Assembly: GCA_003313425.1 (NCBI GenBank)
Contig: NHZP01000002.1
Location: forward strand, 992,001-1,056,000
From: Pseudopyrenochaeta lycopersici
Lineage: Eukaryota; Ascomycota; Dothideomycetes; Pleosporales; Pseudopyrenochaetaceae
Direction of reading: 5' to 3'
DNA: 64,000 nt
Part shown: in pieces, positions 47,057 through 58,625 of the stretch
How the letters are laid out: the number at the start of each line of letters is the position of its first letter
Numbering within the stretch: the first letter of the stretch is position 1
Notes under the pieces: generated by a model
What the model was told of the DNA's origin: nothing
Database searches by the model: none
What the model saw: the letters and a program-made list of their open reading frames with translations, nothing else
Translations under genes and position numbers: made by a program

Positions 47057-47179
47057 TGTTGGTGGGCAGCAGGCAGGAGGAACTAGGTTGATTCCTATCA
47101 AATGAGACACAAGGGAACTATATACCCTGTGGATGCTTATATAACAGAGCACGTGAGGAGCTAACCGTGTTAGCTAACA
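47057..47179 (-). repeat. 3' LTR of Copia element (element orientation)
   Basis: This 123-bp repeat begins TGTTGG and ends CTAACA as written on the plus strand. It matches the other LTR except for one G/A difference near its right end (GTTAGC versus GTTGGC). Confidence 0.95.
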
Positions 47180-50100
47180 CACCCCCCCAGCTTAAGTGAA
47201 TAAAGAGCAACGAAAGCTGTAAATGAAGGTCCTTAAGCATCTGCCTCTACTGTAGTTAGTAGTACCACCCCCCCAGGTCCTGCAGACTGAGAGCAGTACT
47301 CTCTGATTCCTCTCGAATCCTTGATAGGTCACTTAGTCCTAGCTGGCGTACGAAGTCAGCATGCTTCTGTCAACTAAGGATCTTTATAAGGCCGTCAGCT
47401 AGCATCTCTGTAGTAGCCTTCCAGTCTACCTACAGTCTGCCTTCTGCTACCTCCTAACGTAACTAATAATAATGTACGTCCACATGCTTCAGCTTTGTCT
47501 GAAGCTTATTAACTGCCTTTATTACAATTAAGACAGTCTGCTAGTTATTACACCACAGTGCTAGTGTAAACTTAGAGTCAAATTAAATAGCTTAAAAGAA
47601 GCGTTACCACTATTCTATCTCTAATCCTGCAAGGGATAGAGATAGCAGCTCAGCCTCAGTAGTTGATTTTATAACTAATCGTTAGACTGTTACCTTCCAG
47701 TTAATAGGCAGTCTATATAGTTTAAAGATGTAGCCTTAAGAGCTTCAGCGAGTTTTAGACTTATCTGTAAAGGCCGCATCTAATACACTATAAAAGAGAG
47801 GTTCTTAGTCTAGCTCCTGCTAAGCTAGCGATGTAATGCTAGTTATGCTGTGCTGGATGTCCCCTAACGCTCGAATAGCTAGGTGCTTTATGCCTATTAG
47901 GTATCTCTACACATAGTTAGCAGCGTGCAGGTACTTTTGCCCTAGATTCTGTAGGTAGCGTACAAGGATTAAGTGCGCTCTCGCGACGTCTAGTCGCGTC
48001 GAGGTTAAGATATACGCTAGTAAGCTAACTAGTTACTAATACTTTTGTGTTCAAGCAGCACTTAGTTCCTCTATTGAAGGCAGGAGGACGTTGTCCCTTA
48101 GTAGTATATCTGGGTATCTTGTGTTTCCCTTAAGATTAAATTTCGCTGCGATCTTATTAATAAATGAGTCCTGTGCTAGGTAGATTAATTAAGTAAGCTC
48201 CTCGCGGATTACACAGATACTAAGGAACTACTTCAGCTCGCCTAGCTTACAGATCTCGTACGTTCTAAGTATCTGTTGCTTAAACGTTTAGTAGTAGCTT
48301 ATATTAAGCGGATGGACGAGGACAACGATATCGTCCACATAGAAAAAGATAATTAGACAGTTGTTTATGTATAGGCACGGTGCTCCTAGCACAGGCCTTA
48401 ACCTAAGCTTCTTTAAGGTTAATAAGAGCTCCTAGTACTACAGCAGTAGTGCTTCCTTAAGGCTATAGAGCGCTTACTAAAGCTTAAGAAGCTCGCTAAA
48501 CTTATCTATAAACCCTTTAGGCGTATAATAGTATATCTTGCGTAGTAGTTAAGCGTTAAGAAAGGTGTTTAGGGCGTTAAACTAAAACATCTTTAGGTTA
48601 AATACTGCTGCTAATACTACAAGAGATTAAAAGACCTTAATAGCTAATATTGCAGTATATGTCTTACCCTATGCCTCCTACAGGTCTCCTTGTATGTATA
48701 TACGCGCCTTAAACTTATATAGGTACCCGTCTTCGTTAAACTTATATAAGAACACCTATATTAGGGGTAGAACCTTAGTATCTGCTGTTATTACAGTAAC
48801 CTCCGTACGCTTAAAGCAATCTTTTAACTAGCAGCTGTTAAGCTCTACTCGTGCTGCCTCTCTAAACTCAGCACTAAATAGATAATCCTTTACTTCCTTC
48901 TATCGCTTTGGCGGCTCTAGTAGTTAGTTACGATATAGCCTTAACCTAGGCATCTCACCTATAAGCTTTAAAGGAGCTGTTAGATTTAATGCTACTGCAA
49001 ATGCTCTGTAGTATGTAGCTAGGGCCTAGTTAGCTAGCCTCCTAGCTCTCTTCCCTTCTATAATATTACTGCTACTTCTAACAGTAAGATTAGCTATCTT
49101 TGGTGCATTATTCTGCTAACGATCTGGTACATAGTTGTCTGTATTACTCTATCCTCTAGGCTACTCAGATAGTAGCTTTTATAGTCAGCCTCGCCTGCCT
49201 GTTGCAGCTGGCCTAAGTGGTCCATCTGGCCTACTTGGTCCATCTAGTCTACTTGTAACTGTAGACGTGTTATCCTTATAATGTGTCTGCAGCTCATTAA
49301 GCAGCTGTTCTTAAACCTGTTCCTTAGTGCCTTAATCTTCAGCACTAACTTATTCTACTAGCTCTGTAGCTTAGTCTAGTTCTCTATTATCGCCTGCCTC
49401 CTATTAAGGTAGTACAGTACTATAATCTAATAGTTCTAGTGTTAGTAGAAAGCCCCAGTCCTTATAGAACTCTGCTACTATATTATTTTCAGCTATCTCT
49501 GTAGAACGAGCTGTCTTATCGTTAAGCTGATGCCTCTAGTTCTGCAGTATCTCTTAATTAGCCTCTATCTCCTGTACCTAAGGTATGTTAAGATAGTCAA
49601 TATCTTCTCGTACGATAGCTTCTCTCTCAGCTTTCTTGTAGTTATTAAAAAAGCTATTCTTCTAAAATATCACGTCTCTCACGCGTATTACCTGGCTCTT
49701 CTTTAGCAGCTAGATATAGAAGATATTTATTAAGTTGTACCCTGTAAGGTATCCTATAAATATACAAGACTTAAGCTTATCTGCTTTCTTTAGCTTCTTA
49801 TTCAGGATATAGGCTTTACAGCCTATCTGTGAGAAGTAGGCAACTGAAGGCTGCCTGCCATAGACTAGCTCATATAGCGTCTTCCATGCGATTGACTTAG
49901 TAGGCGTGATATTGACGATTCGAGCTGCTGTAACTGCTAGCTTATTTAACAGCAACTTTAGCAGTCCTGCCTTAATTCGAAGTAATCTTACTCTTATTAT
50001 AATCACGTTCCCTGCTTGCTCTGCAGCTCCTAGCTGTTCAGGCGTGTTAGGGGCTTAAAGCTTAACCTTAAGGCCAGCCTGCCTCGCAATCTTATAGAGC

Positions 50101-52349
50101 TGTAAGCTGTACCCGCAATCGCCGTCAACCTTAAGGACAACAACAGTATGTCTATACTAGCGTTCAATCTTATTTATCAGCGCTCACAACGCTGCTATTA
50201 CGACAGGTAGTGTTTTATTAGCAAGAGTCGTCGCCTTATGCTACCTTAAGAACTCGCATACAGCATGCAGGAGGTAACGATCTCCGTTATAGCACGTTTC
50301 TCCTATTAGGATTAGCTGTACGAGATCAACTATAATCCTATAGAAAGGCCTTGTAGCTTAATCGTCCGATTAACGCCTGCTAACCTAAGCTGTCGATTTT
50401 AACTTAATGCAGGTCTCGCATTCTCGCAGCTGTAGTGCTCGAGCTCCTTACTTAAAGTTAATTCCTTATACGTTTGCATTTAAGTGATCAATTGCCTCCT
50501 TGCTCGCGTGTGCAAACATCTTATAAGCTTCAACATAAGATGCGGCAATTGGACGTCGATCTTCCCGTGAGACCTTGTACGCTCGTTAAAGAGCTGTTGC
50601 AAAGCTACTCAGTACTAGACGATCGTTCTCGTCAGCATTAACGATCTAGTATCCTTCTCTATACCTAAGTAGGCATGTAACGTTTAACGGATGCTACTTG
50701 TATATAACATCTCGTCCTAAGTTGAACTAAATGCCTATTTCTCGGCATCTTAAGAGGCTTACAACGTTTGTAAAGAAGCTTTCTATAAGGGCTACATTAG
50801 TCAGCTTAATCTAACTTATTCTAGACAGTTAATTAACCTTAAACACAACCTCTCCCCAGGCCTGTATTGCTAGAATTAAGTCTCCTGCAAGCACTATTTC
50901 CTAGGCTGTAGCCTACCTTATCTCTTACCAGCTAAACCTCCTTAAATTGCATATATAGATGTTTGAGCCTAGGTTAAGGATCTATCAATTAATAATCGTT
51001 AGCAGCGTTTTTAGTTGCACCTAAGTAATAGAGAAGAAGCTGTAGGTCGCAAAACTGCCCCCCTAGCTCTCCTTTCTACTGTCAAGGCTTATTAGCTTAT
51101 CTACGCCCTTAATTTTCTTGCCGTAACAAGCGAGGAGCTTGTTAATCCTTTTAACCTGCTCTAGGTTCTTTAAGGCCTTAGCTATCCTATCCTATACAGC
51201 TTTAACAGGTTAAAAGCTCTCTAGTCTCTTTAGATGATCTGGAAATAGGTACTAGTACTCCCTATACTAATGCATACCTCTGCAGAGACATTCTGGCTTA
51301 TGAGCTGATTTTAATAATCTCTGCTCCTTCTAGTCCTTCTGGTTCTTCTAGTTTATTCTGTTTAAAACACTAAGTGTTATAAACGTGCTAAGCGACGTTA
51401 TACTAGGCCTAATTTATTAATAATAGACCCTAAACTAAGCTATATAGTCTACTAGAGGTTGAATCTTATTTATCTTATCTAAGGTCTCCTTTTTAATAAG
51501 GTTATAGTGCGACAATACTGCCTATTTAGGGGTAATCGTCCTAATAGATATTAGGAAATCCTCTTAAGCTTAATAACCTGTTATTTTAGGGAGACCTGCC
51601 TCCCCGCCTTAGTTAGTAATATAAATCTAGTCGTTAAGCTATTACTTAAGATCTTAACTCTAAGGACTGTCCTGCAGAGCTTAATATTTAATAGTTAGCT
51701 CTCTGCTTCGTAAGGCAGCTGTTAGCGTAAACTACTTCTTAAGAGTAACTAGTTAATCGTACGCCTTATCTTTTCCGCTAATAAGGTAAAGGTGTTAAGC
51801 AGCAATCATACAGCTAATATTAAGAAGGAGCTTACTATCCTTCTGCTTAAGTTTTATATACTCTGCTCTTTTATATCTCTAGTCTTAAAAGAGATTACTG
51901 TATAATACTTTTTTAGCTGCGTCTAGCTAGCTAATCTCTGTCGCTCCTAGCCGTATATTACTAGGTAACAGTCTAGTTAGTTCTCTAAGCTTTAGTAGCT
52001 TATTCTTTAGTTTTAAGATATTATAGTACTTCTAAATACCATCTACGATAGCTTTCTCTCGTCGTAGCTGGAACTACGACTCCTAGTCAGCTAGTTTATC
52101 CAGTAAAACAGTCACTTGTGTGACTCCTGCGTCGTTGTACGACATCATAATCTTAGTGATCAATCACTAAACTAATCTCTATACAGAGAGCAATAGTTCT
52201 AGTTAAATAGCGACACTTATCAACTATATAGGTCTTTGACGCTAACCTAGCTGTCAATAGACACAACGGGTAAAGGTAAACGTAGTTGTTATCAGTTACA
52301 CGTCTAAAGCTATATTCGTGCAGAGTTGCGTAGCTTAGGAGGTGCAAAC

Positions 52350-52361
52350 CGGGCTCATAAC
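52350..52361 (-). other. Probable primer-binding site, half-tRNA(iMet) type
   Basis: The plus strand next to the LTR reads GGGCTCATAAC, which equals the anticodon stem-loop of eukaryotic initiator tRNA-Met (CAT anticodon). Drosophila copia-type elements prime from a cleaved half-tRNA at this place instead of the tRNA 3' end. The match is seen; its use as a primer is inferred. Confidence 0.6.
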
Positions 52362-52484
52362 TGTTGGTGGGCAGCAGGCAGGAGGAACTAGGTTGATTCC
52401 TATCAAATGAGACACAAGGGAACTATATACCCTGTGGATGCTTATATAACAGAGCACGTGAGGAGCTAACCGTGTTGGCTAACA
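52362..52484 (-). repeat. 5' LTR of Copia element (element orientation)
   Basis: This is the second 123-bp copy, and its outer end carries the first two codons after the break in the host gene (TGT TAG on the minus strand). Its inner end abuts the primer-binding site. Confidence 0.95.
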
Positions 52485-54020
52485 AAATGGTATGTCATAG
52501 TCTTTCCCGTCCCTTTCGTCCCACTCCCAATAATCAAGCCGAAAGTCGTACTTTGCGCCAGCTGCAGGTGGGTAATGCAAATAAAATGTACCCCGATTCT
52601 TGGCTACGGCATCTCGAAATTGCTTGTGTGTACGGATGTCAGTTTCAGTGAGCACGTAGTCGCCCTTATATCTGCGGAACTCGCCCTGCGCTGGAACGAA
52701 AGCCACCCAATCAAGTTGCAGGTTAGCGTACTTCTCAGGTTCCATCATTTTCACATTGGAGAAAGTACCATATATGGCACAAAGTAGATGATCGCGGATG
52801 TGCTCTCCCTGCATATATGGATCAAGCCGTTGTCCGTATTCCCAGAAATGCGTGAGTGGTCTCTGCATGCGTCGGCGGACGCTGGGGTCTGGAGGGACTA
52901 CCATTGGCCCTGGTCCGTTTTCTATGCCGGGCTTTGTGAGCTGGCCCCGAAGGTCAGAGAAGTCTTTCGCCACTTTGGTAGCCCATGGTACATCAGGGAA
53001 CGAAACAGGCGAGTCGCTCTCCTTCGTACGGAAGAAAACAGTATTTCCATGGTGTGTTTCATCGCGAATTTTTGGTGCAAGCTTCTCTCTGTACTCTGCT
53101 TGTGATTCCTGGCCATACAAAGTCTCTGCGCCGGCGAAGCCACCCAGCAAAGCCCGCCCTGAGCAATCGATGAATACTGGTGCTGTGAATCGCAGTTCCT
53201 TTCCGCTGTAGGCATCCCGCGCGTCAATTGAGATAATCCTGCAGTCTTCTGAACTCGTAGACCTGTAAATCGTATGTTCCAGGAAGACCTTCGCTGTTGG
53301 CTCAGCATCAAGCAAGCGCATTGCACTCAAGTCCCCATTCGATTCTCTTTCGTACAACTCTTCAATGAACGGACCTGTAACACCGCGTGGACGGAGCCCG
53401 ATCTCAATACTGGCATTTCCTCCAAGATAACGACGGTTATGCACGAGAGCAACACGTTCCCCAAGACGAGCGGCCGCGAGCGCAGCTGCAGACCCAACCA
53501 CTCCACCTCCCAAGACCACGACATCAAAATGCCCTGCATCAACAGGTTTATCAGGCAGTCCACGGAGCTTACGTCGCCATGCCCGTACCGTTTCGTCTGC
53601 ACCCTCAGGAGGAGCTTTGCGGTCGCGGGTGAGGAATATCGCGTCGCATCTTCCGCAGAATCCGGTAAGATCGTGCAACTGCAATCGCGTAGTACCAGTT
53701 AAAAGGTAGACCTTTCCTCCCAGCTGCCAGGTCCAGTCTTTATCATTAGAACCGAACACAGTTTGGAGCGGTCTTCCATCAATAGCGAGAGTAAATCGCC
53801 CCGGATGGCCGGAAGCCCAATCCTTTGCTCTAACCCAAACATTGTACTCGCCTGCTTCTGGAATAAATATATCAGTTGATGCATCTGCAACCGGTATACC
53901 ATTCCCATGAGCTAATAGGTAAGGTGAGCCCATCTCCAAGTCAAATTGAGAGTCCATAATCCACCCGCCGTAGTCATCAAAAGCTTCCGCCTCAACGAGA
54001 ATTCCTGAAGGGTCGTCCAT

Positions 54021-54575
54021 CTCAGTCGGCTTCTGTTTTTTTTTTGGCAGCTATGCAAATGTTGAATAGGCAAATATATTAAGACGTCGTTACATACAAA
54101 TATTAAGATGCGTAGCTGCATCACATTGGAGAGGCTGATTCTAAAGATCAGTGTGGATGTCAACGCCGAGGTCTGATTATTAATCATCAAGTTTTCGAAA
54201 CTGGCCTTATATTCACTCCTAAGTGGCATTGAACAGGACTAACACAGCGGGACGCTAAGTAAACATTCATTCCTAATATAATATTCCTATAGGTTATATT
54301 AAAATCCATGGGTCGTCCAAGAGGAGTAAAACGGATGACTGCGGAAAACCTCAAATGATGTACACCTTGCGAACAAGCTATGACTTTTGATCTGGGCTTT
54401 ACGAGTAATTGAAACAAGGAACTCAGCGCCCGTACAGCGAATATAGCTGCGTACACGCTTTCTTTGTTGCGACAGGGAATGCTGCTATGCTTGATCGTTT
54501 CCCTAAAGTATTCACTCGTTCTTCTCGTCGTTTCTTCAGCATGATCGGAGTTCTATTGCACCTGTGTCCCTTCTA
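54021..54575. other. Intergenic, nothing recognised
   Basis: These 555 bp lie between the start of the FAD oxidoreductase and the end of the mpaB-like gene. A long A/T homopolymer run lies at 54028-54042 just upstream of the oxidoreductase start. Confidence 0.4.
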
Positions 54576-55929
54576 TTACTCTATACGAGGATCAAACTCC
54601 TTCCGTTGCTTCATTCCAGAAAAAGGGCACCCTTGAGTCCCCCTGATATTTATGGATTCAACTGATGCTCTCATCTCTTCGAAACCCTTGCCCTCTTGTG
54701 GAGGCGGCCCAATTGTCTGGAGATCGTATCCTGTTGGTTTGTACCTGTCGCCTTTGCTACCAGGTTTTCGGGCACCAAACATCCTCAGAAGGATGGCACG
54801 AAGGCTCCAGGTCGACCAGAAGCTAGGTTGGATGTACCACGGCTGGAAGCCTCCGTGGTTGAAGTTATACAGGCCCTCGGCATTTAGAGAGCTGGAGACG
54901 GCTTGGTAGGCAAGCAATCCGGGGCGAGGCAGAGAGAGGTGACGAAGGAAGATTTTGCGGCTATTCTTAATAGTGAAGAGTAATGCTGACACGAACAGAC
55001 CCGGAGCTTCTATGCAGAGACTTCTTCGCATTGTGTCATCTAGGTCTGAACCAACAACTTTCCTTAGAAATATTGTAGCGACCTTCCCCATTTTCTTCGT
55101 AGCCGAATCCACATATACACGGACGTATTGGTCCCCGGTATTTGTTGGAATTGCCACTTGCTTCTCATACTCTTTCGTCCATTCAATCAGTTCGGTGACG
55201 AAATGCAACCCATCGTGCCATCCTATCCTAGAGCTTTTCAAGGGCGTAAATGGAATCTCCAGGTCTTCGCCGAGGTTATAGTGGAAGACGCCCACTGCGC
55301 ATTTCTCGACGTCACTGAGCTTTCGCCACTCTTCATTGTCAATGATGTGCAAAATCTCAAGCGCTCCATCGCCTAGCGTATGAAGGAGATCCAGGTCTAA
55401 GATCTTTCCTGCTTTTCGGTAACGCGCATGAAGATAGTTCATTCGCGCAACAGCGTTTCTATAGCGCTCAGACTCCCGGGGCTGTACCTGCGATTCGCGT
55501 AGCAGAATCTCTGTATCTACCGCCCGCCTTCCCGCATTTCTAACGTTGTTTTGCCCTGTAACGGCGAAGAGTTTTGACATAGTAGGAATTCCACCAGCCT
55601 AATATTATCAGCAACAATTCAATCCCAAAGTTGAAAGCAATTACCTTTAGGAGTGCAACACTTCGAGCCTTATTTATCGCGTAGGGAAACTCAAGTGATT
55701 GGAGCTGTGTCGTAATCTCGAAAGCCTCTTTCGTACTCATGCTTGAAAGTTGTCTCTTGCCTTGTGAATAAGGAAACGCGATCTTGATGGCACGTTTGTA
55801 TCTAAGCCATCGAACGAGCAATAGATAGGCGAGAACAAAGATAACAAAAACATAATGCTGTGCGAGGAAAATGAGCAAGCCTTCCAGCGCCATTGGTGAA
55901 TTTTCCGAAGAAAAAGCTCCCAGAGACAT
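54576..55929 (-). CDS. mpaB-type membrane oxygenase (DUF2236/rubber-oxygenase fold)
   Basis: Exons 55929..55645 and 55598..54576 (46-bp intron, GTAATT...ATTAG) give 435 residues. An N-terminal transmembrane helix (residues ~15-40, LIFLAQHYVFVIFVLAYLLLV) is followed by a short basic region. The catalytic domain shows the family's RMNYLHARYRKAG segment (about residue 147-159), DLDLLHTL, and LSDVEKCAVGVFHYNLGEDLEIPFTPL. Family members are ER-bound, haem-dependent oxygenases; MpaB cleaves a farnesyl side chain in mycophenolic acid synthesis, and latex-clearing enzymes cleave polyisoprene. The substrate here is unknown. The gene lies head-on to no obvious backbone enzyme. Confidence 0.88.
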
Positions 55930-56916
55930 TTCAAGACTGAATATGAGAATTATATGTTGTTATTCGAATTACAACGTTGATTAAGCCTGCCTTATGTACT
56001 TGCCCTTTCCATGCCAAGCCTGTTCTAGAGTACCCATGTAATGTAGCACATGAATCGCACAATATTCAATGTAACTTCGTGGATTCGCACCTGTTCGAGA
56101 GAATTTCATTAGAACTTTGTCATTTTTTCTCACCGAGAACTTCAGTTTTCTAGGTTGAACAGGCAAGCATCGAATCAGAAGCTTGACCGATGACCGAGGC
56201 ATGATTTTTGAAGGTGGAGGTGCCAAGTCGTTCTTAACCCCATGGGTCGATCCTTGCGAGACCTCACCGCATACAAAACCGGATTTAGGACCTTTTTACG
56301 ACATTTCAGATTAGGAGAGACCCTTGTCATAATGTTCGGGTGACTTTCCACGACGATGGCTCTTCAAGAGTCTTGAGTAGGTGATTCGTATCATAATTAC
56401 GCCCATAATTTTCCTTTAAATCACTTCTTACGGTGTCAACAACCGCAAATTTGCTCGCATAATATGTTTATTAAAATGTATCCAGGCTTTTGGAATGCTT
56501 CAAAGAAGCAAACCTATCCTAATCCTAGTACTGGTCACTGCAGTGCCGTTTAGTCTGTTACCAGGCCGCATATGTTAAAATGTATGTTTTTCAGCTCTGT
56601 GGAATCCATACTACATCTCCGCTTGAGGCCTTATCATCATACTCACAAGATGCTGTTTAGTGTGATAAATAGCAAGTATCAAACCTTCATTTAGACCTGG
56701 AAATTTATGGTCAATGTTAAACTCCTGTAGTGCCAACCGGGTGCAGTAAGCGCACATTGGCGGTCAATCGCTAACTACCAATTTCGACACACGGCTGTGT
56801 GCGGAGCCTGGAGCTGGAACGTAAGACGCACGACATGCTATTGCGTGGGGAGAAAGAAAACCTATTATATGTAATAAATTACAAGTGGGATAATCGCATA
56901 TTGCGCTATAAGATAG
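55930..56916. other. Intergenic, nothing recognised
   Basis: Nearly 1 kb separates the mpaB-like gene from the 3' end of the CFEM receptor gene. Only short frames without domains are present (for example 55981-56226, minus strand). Confidence 0.4.
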
Positions 56917-58625
56917 CTACCAGTCTTGCGGTATGGTGCTCTTGTGCTGGGCTTTGTACATGCTCTCGGCTGCAGGTTCAACATGCTCAACAACTTCTTT
57001 AGTACTTATCGCAGTGTTATCTGCATCCTTTTTCATTTCAAACAACTGCACTTCGTCATCTTGGCGCTTCGCTGTCCTCACTCTTATCTTCACCCGCGTT
57101 TGAACCGTTTTCGCAATTGTCGTGTCGTACAAGCTCCCTGTGGTATTGAACAGGCTTCCTGGCAGCGTGCTTTTCCGCTTCCTGCTCTTCTTCCCACTGG
57201 AGTTTGGCTGGCTAGGCGTTTCGCCGCCGTTATTCAGGGAAGCTGCATCGTCGGTACTTCCGAAGCATTTCGGCATAGCGTACGCAAGGAACCGACGGAA
57301 GGACGGCATGCATATGCATATTACCCCGATGTTCAATTCTATAACAGACCACGCACCGCTCGATAGTGTGTCATATGTTGGGTTAGTCGTAGAGGCATAT
57401 TGGGTGAGACTCTGAACGCGAAGGCATGATACGATGATAGTACTGGATAGTCGAATAAGAAGTTGTGATTTGAAACCTTTCGCAGAATTGAAGTACTTAC
57501 ACAACTCCCACGCTGAAAATGGCTGAAAGTAGCATCTTTTTTCTTATGGACAACGTCAGTCGCCACAATTCTGGTATGGGGATCAGTGCGATCATGACAT
57601 CACTTGCGATGTTTACACCGGCTGCACAATAGTAAAATAGATTCTGGTTGATGCAGTATTTGGGAGGTTGATGTTCCAGGTCCCAGGAAGTCCATATCGC
57701 TATGCAAAGATCAGATTATCAGAGAATGTACTTGTGTTGCTTTGGTAGTACTGACCATGAATTGGCCAACACGCAAACGTCATGGGGATTCCGAAGCCGG
57801 CGGCATATCCGATTGACACCGCTATGCCAAGGTAGCACCACCTGCGCGTACTCGTGGACGCAAAGATTCGTAGAAAGAAAAAGAGGAAAGTCAGCTTCTG
57901 GAAACCGGAGCACCAGAAATAGAAATTTTGGCAAATATAGATTTGCTGCACTGGACGTTATTCGCCTTCAGATCGAACATTTCAGAGGCGCACATACTTT
58001 CTGAATTGCAGTGATTTCATCCGGAGTAAGCGTCCATATGTCTTTCCCTAGACCCAAGTTCGCTGATATGGTCAAGCCGATAAAGTTCGGCACAGCCATG
58101 CAAGAGGCGAAGCAAGCGAACAAGTCGTCATATCCGAATGTTTTTTGGCGGATCGCGATGAATATCCTCATCATCACAGCGAAGATTGCGAACGAGCCGC
58201 ATATAGTGGCAGAATATACCATGATATAGCTTTTATCTCGGACAGGCTTATCGCAAACCGTAGCAGTGACATTCGTTGCAACTGCACAAGGATAAATATG
58301 GTAACTTAGCATTCACTGGAGTTAGCCATCATGCCACTTACCGAGCCACTGTTTTAATGTACATTTCTGTACGATACACTCTCCAATCTGAGTACCGATA
58401 GGACTGGTTTCGCAGGTACAGTCGTTATTTCCAAAGTTGCATCCAATCTGATAGCACGATGCCTGTCCGCGGAGTTTAAGTAAGCAATAACGCCATGTGA
58501 GACTCCACACAACTTGAACTCACCGCACACGGCGGCAGATCAGTCTGAGCAGTGACGTGCCCTGAATGATTAGCTAGCAATATTAATGCTAAATTTATTG
58601 GCAGCGTTAATTGTGTGCACCGCAT
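56917..58625 (-). CDS. CFEM-domain rhodopsin-like membrane protein (PTH11-type receptor)
   Basis: Six exons (58625..58524, 58462..58342, 58281..57998, 57945..57756, 57699..57501, 57442..56917) with introns of 52-61 bp splice in frame to 473 residues. A signal peptide (to about residue 27) is followed by a CFEM module: LPPCA, SCYQIGC, NNDCTCETSPIG, GECIVQKC, with an eighth Cys (VTATVCDK). Seven membrane helices follow, with the family marks KTFGYDDLFA, NLGLGKDIWTL, and the CINQNLFYYCAAGVNIASDVMIALIPIPELW block. The C-terminal tail is Ser/Lys-rich and cytosolic. PTH11-class proteins are thought to sense surface or host cues in plant-associated fungi; the ligand is unknown. The gene looks intact. 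Confidence 0.92.

Larger units (their letters stand above)
47057..52484 (-). mobile_element. Ty1/Copia LTR retrotransposon, RIP-degraded interior
   Basis: The 5,428-bp element lies on the minus strand, with 123-bp LTRs (47057-47179 and 52362-52484) and an AAATG duplication (47052-47056, 52485-52489). Integrase remnants read VVVLKVDGDCGYSLQLYK near 50105-50160 and NITPTKSIAWKTLYELVYGRQPS at about 49780-49900; the reverse transcriptase active site reads FFYVDDIVVLV near 48316-48350. IN before RT confirms Copia order. The longest remaining frame (49710-50006) is only a 98-codon integrase fragment; all others are cut by TAG/TAA. A polypurine tract (GGGGGGGTG on the minus strand) abuts the downstream LTR at about 47180-47190. 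Confidence 0.93.
46770..54020 (-). pseudogene. FAD-dependent oxidoreductase (PF12831-like) split by a Copia element
   Basis: The host gene runs 54020..52485, then continues at 47051..46770 after removal of the element and one AAATG copy; the frame is continuous across the join (Pro-Phe then Arg-Ser-Leu), giving 605 residues in total. Residues ~5-133 form a beta-rich N-terminal module (VEAEAFDDYGGW, EAGEYNVWVRAKDW) like carbohydrate-binding folds attached to bacterial oxidoreductases. The Rossmann motif VVLGGGVVGSAAALAAARLG is at 168-187, followed by NASIEIG and RPRG. The C-terminal piece has LMIAGKHISVTHIA and the FAD-contacting GNGGQ. With the insertion, translation stops two codons into the LTR, so residues 513-605, including the GGQ block, are lost. 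No other lesion or intron was seen. Confidence 0.88.

Noticed and set aside
49710..50006. 98-codon minus-strand ORF as an independent gene
   Set aside because: It is a surviving piece of the Copia integrase, cut by stops on both sides.
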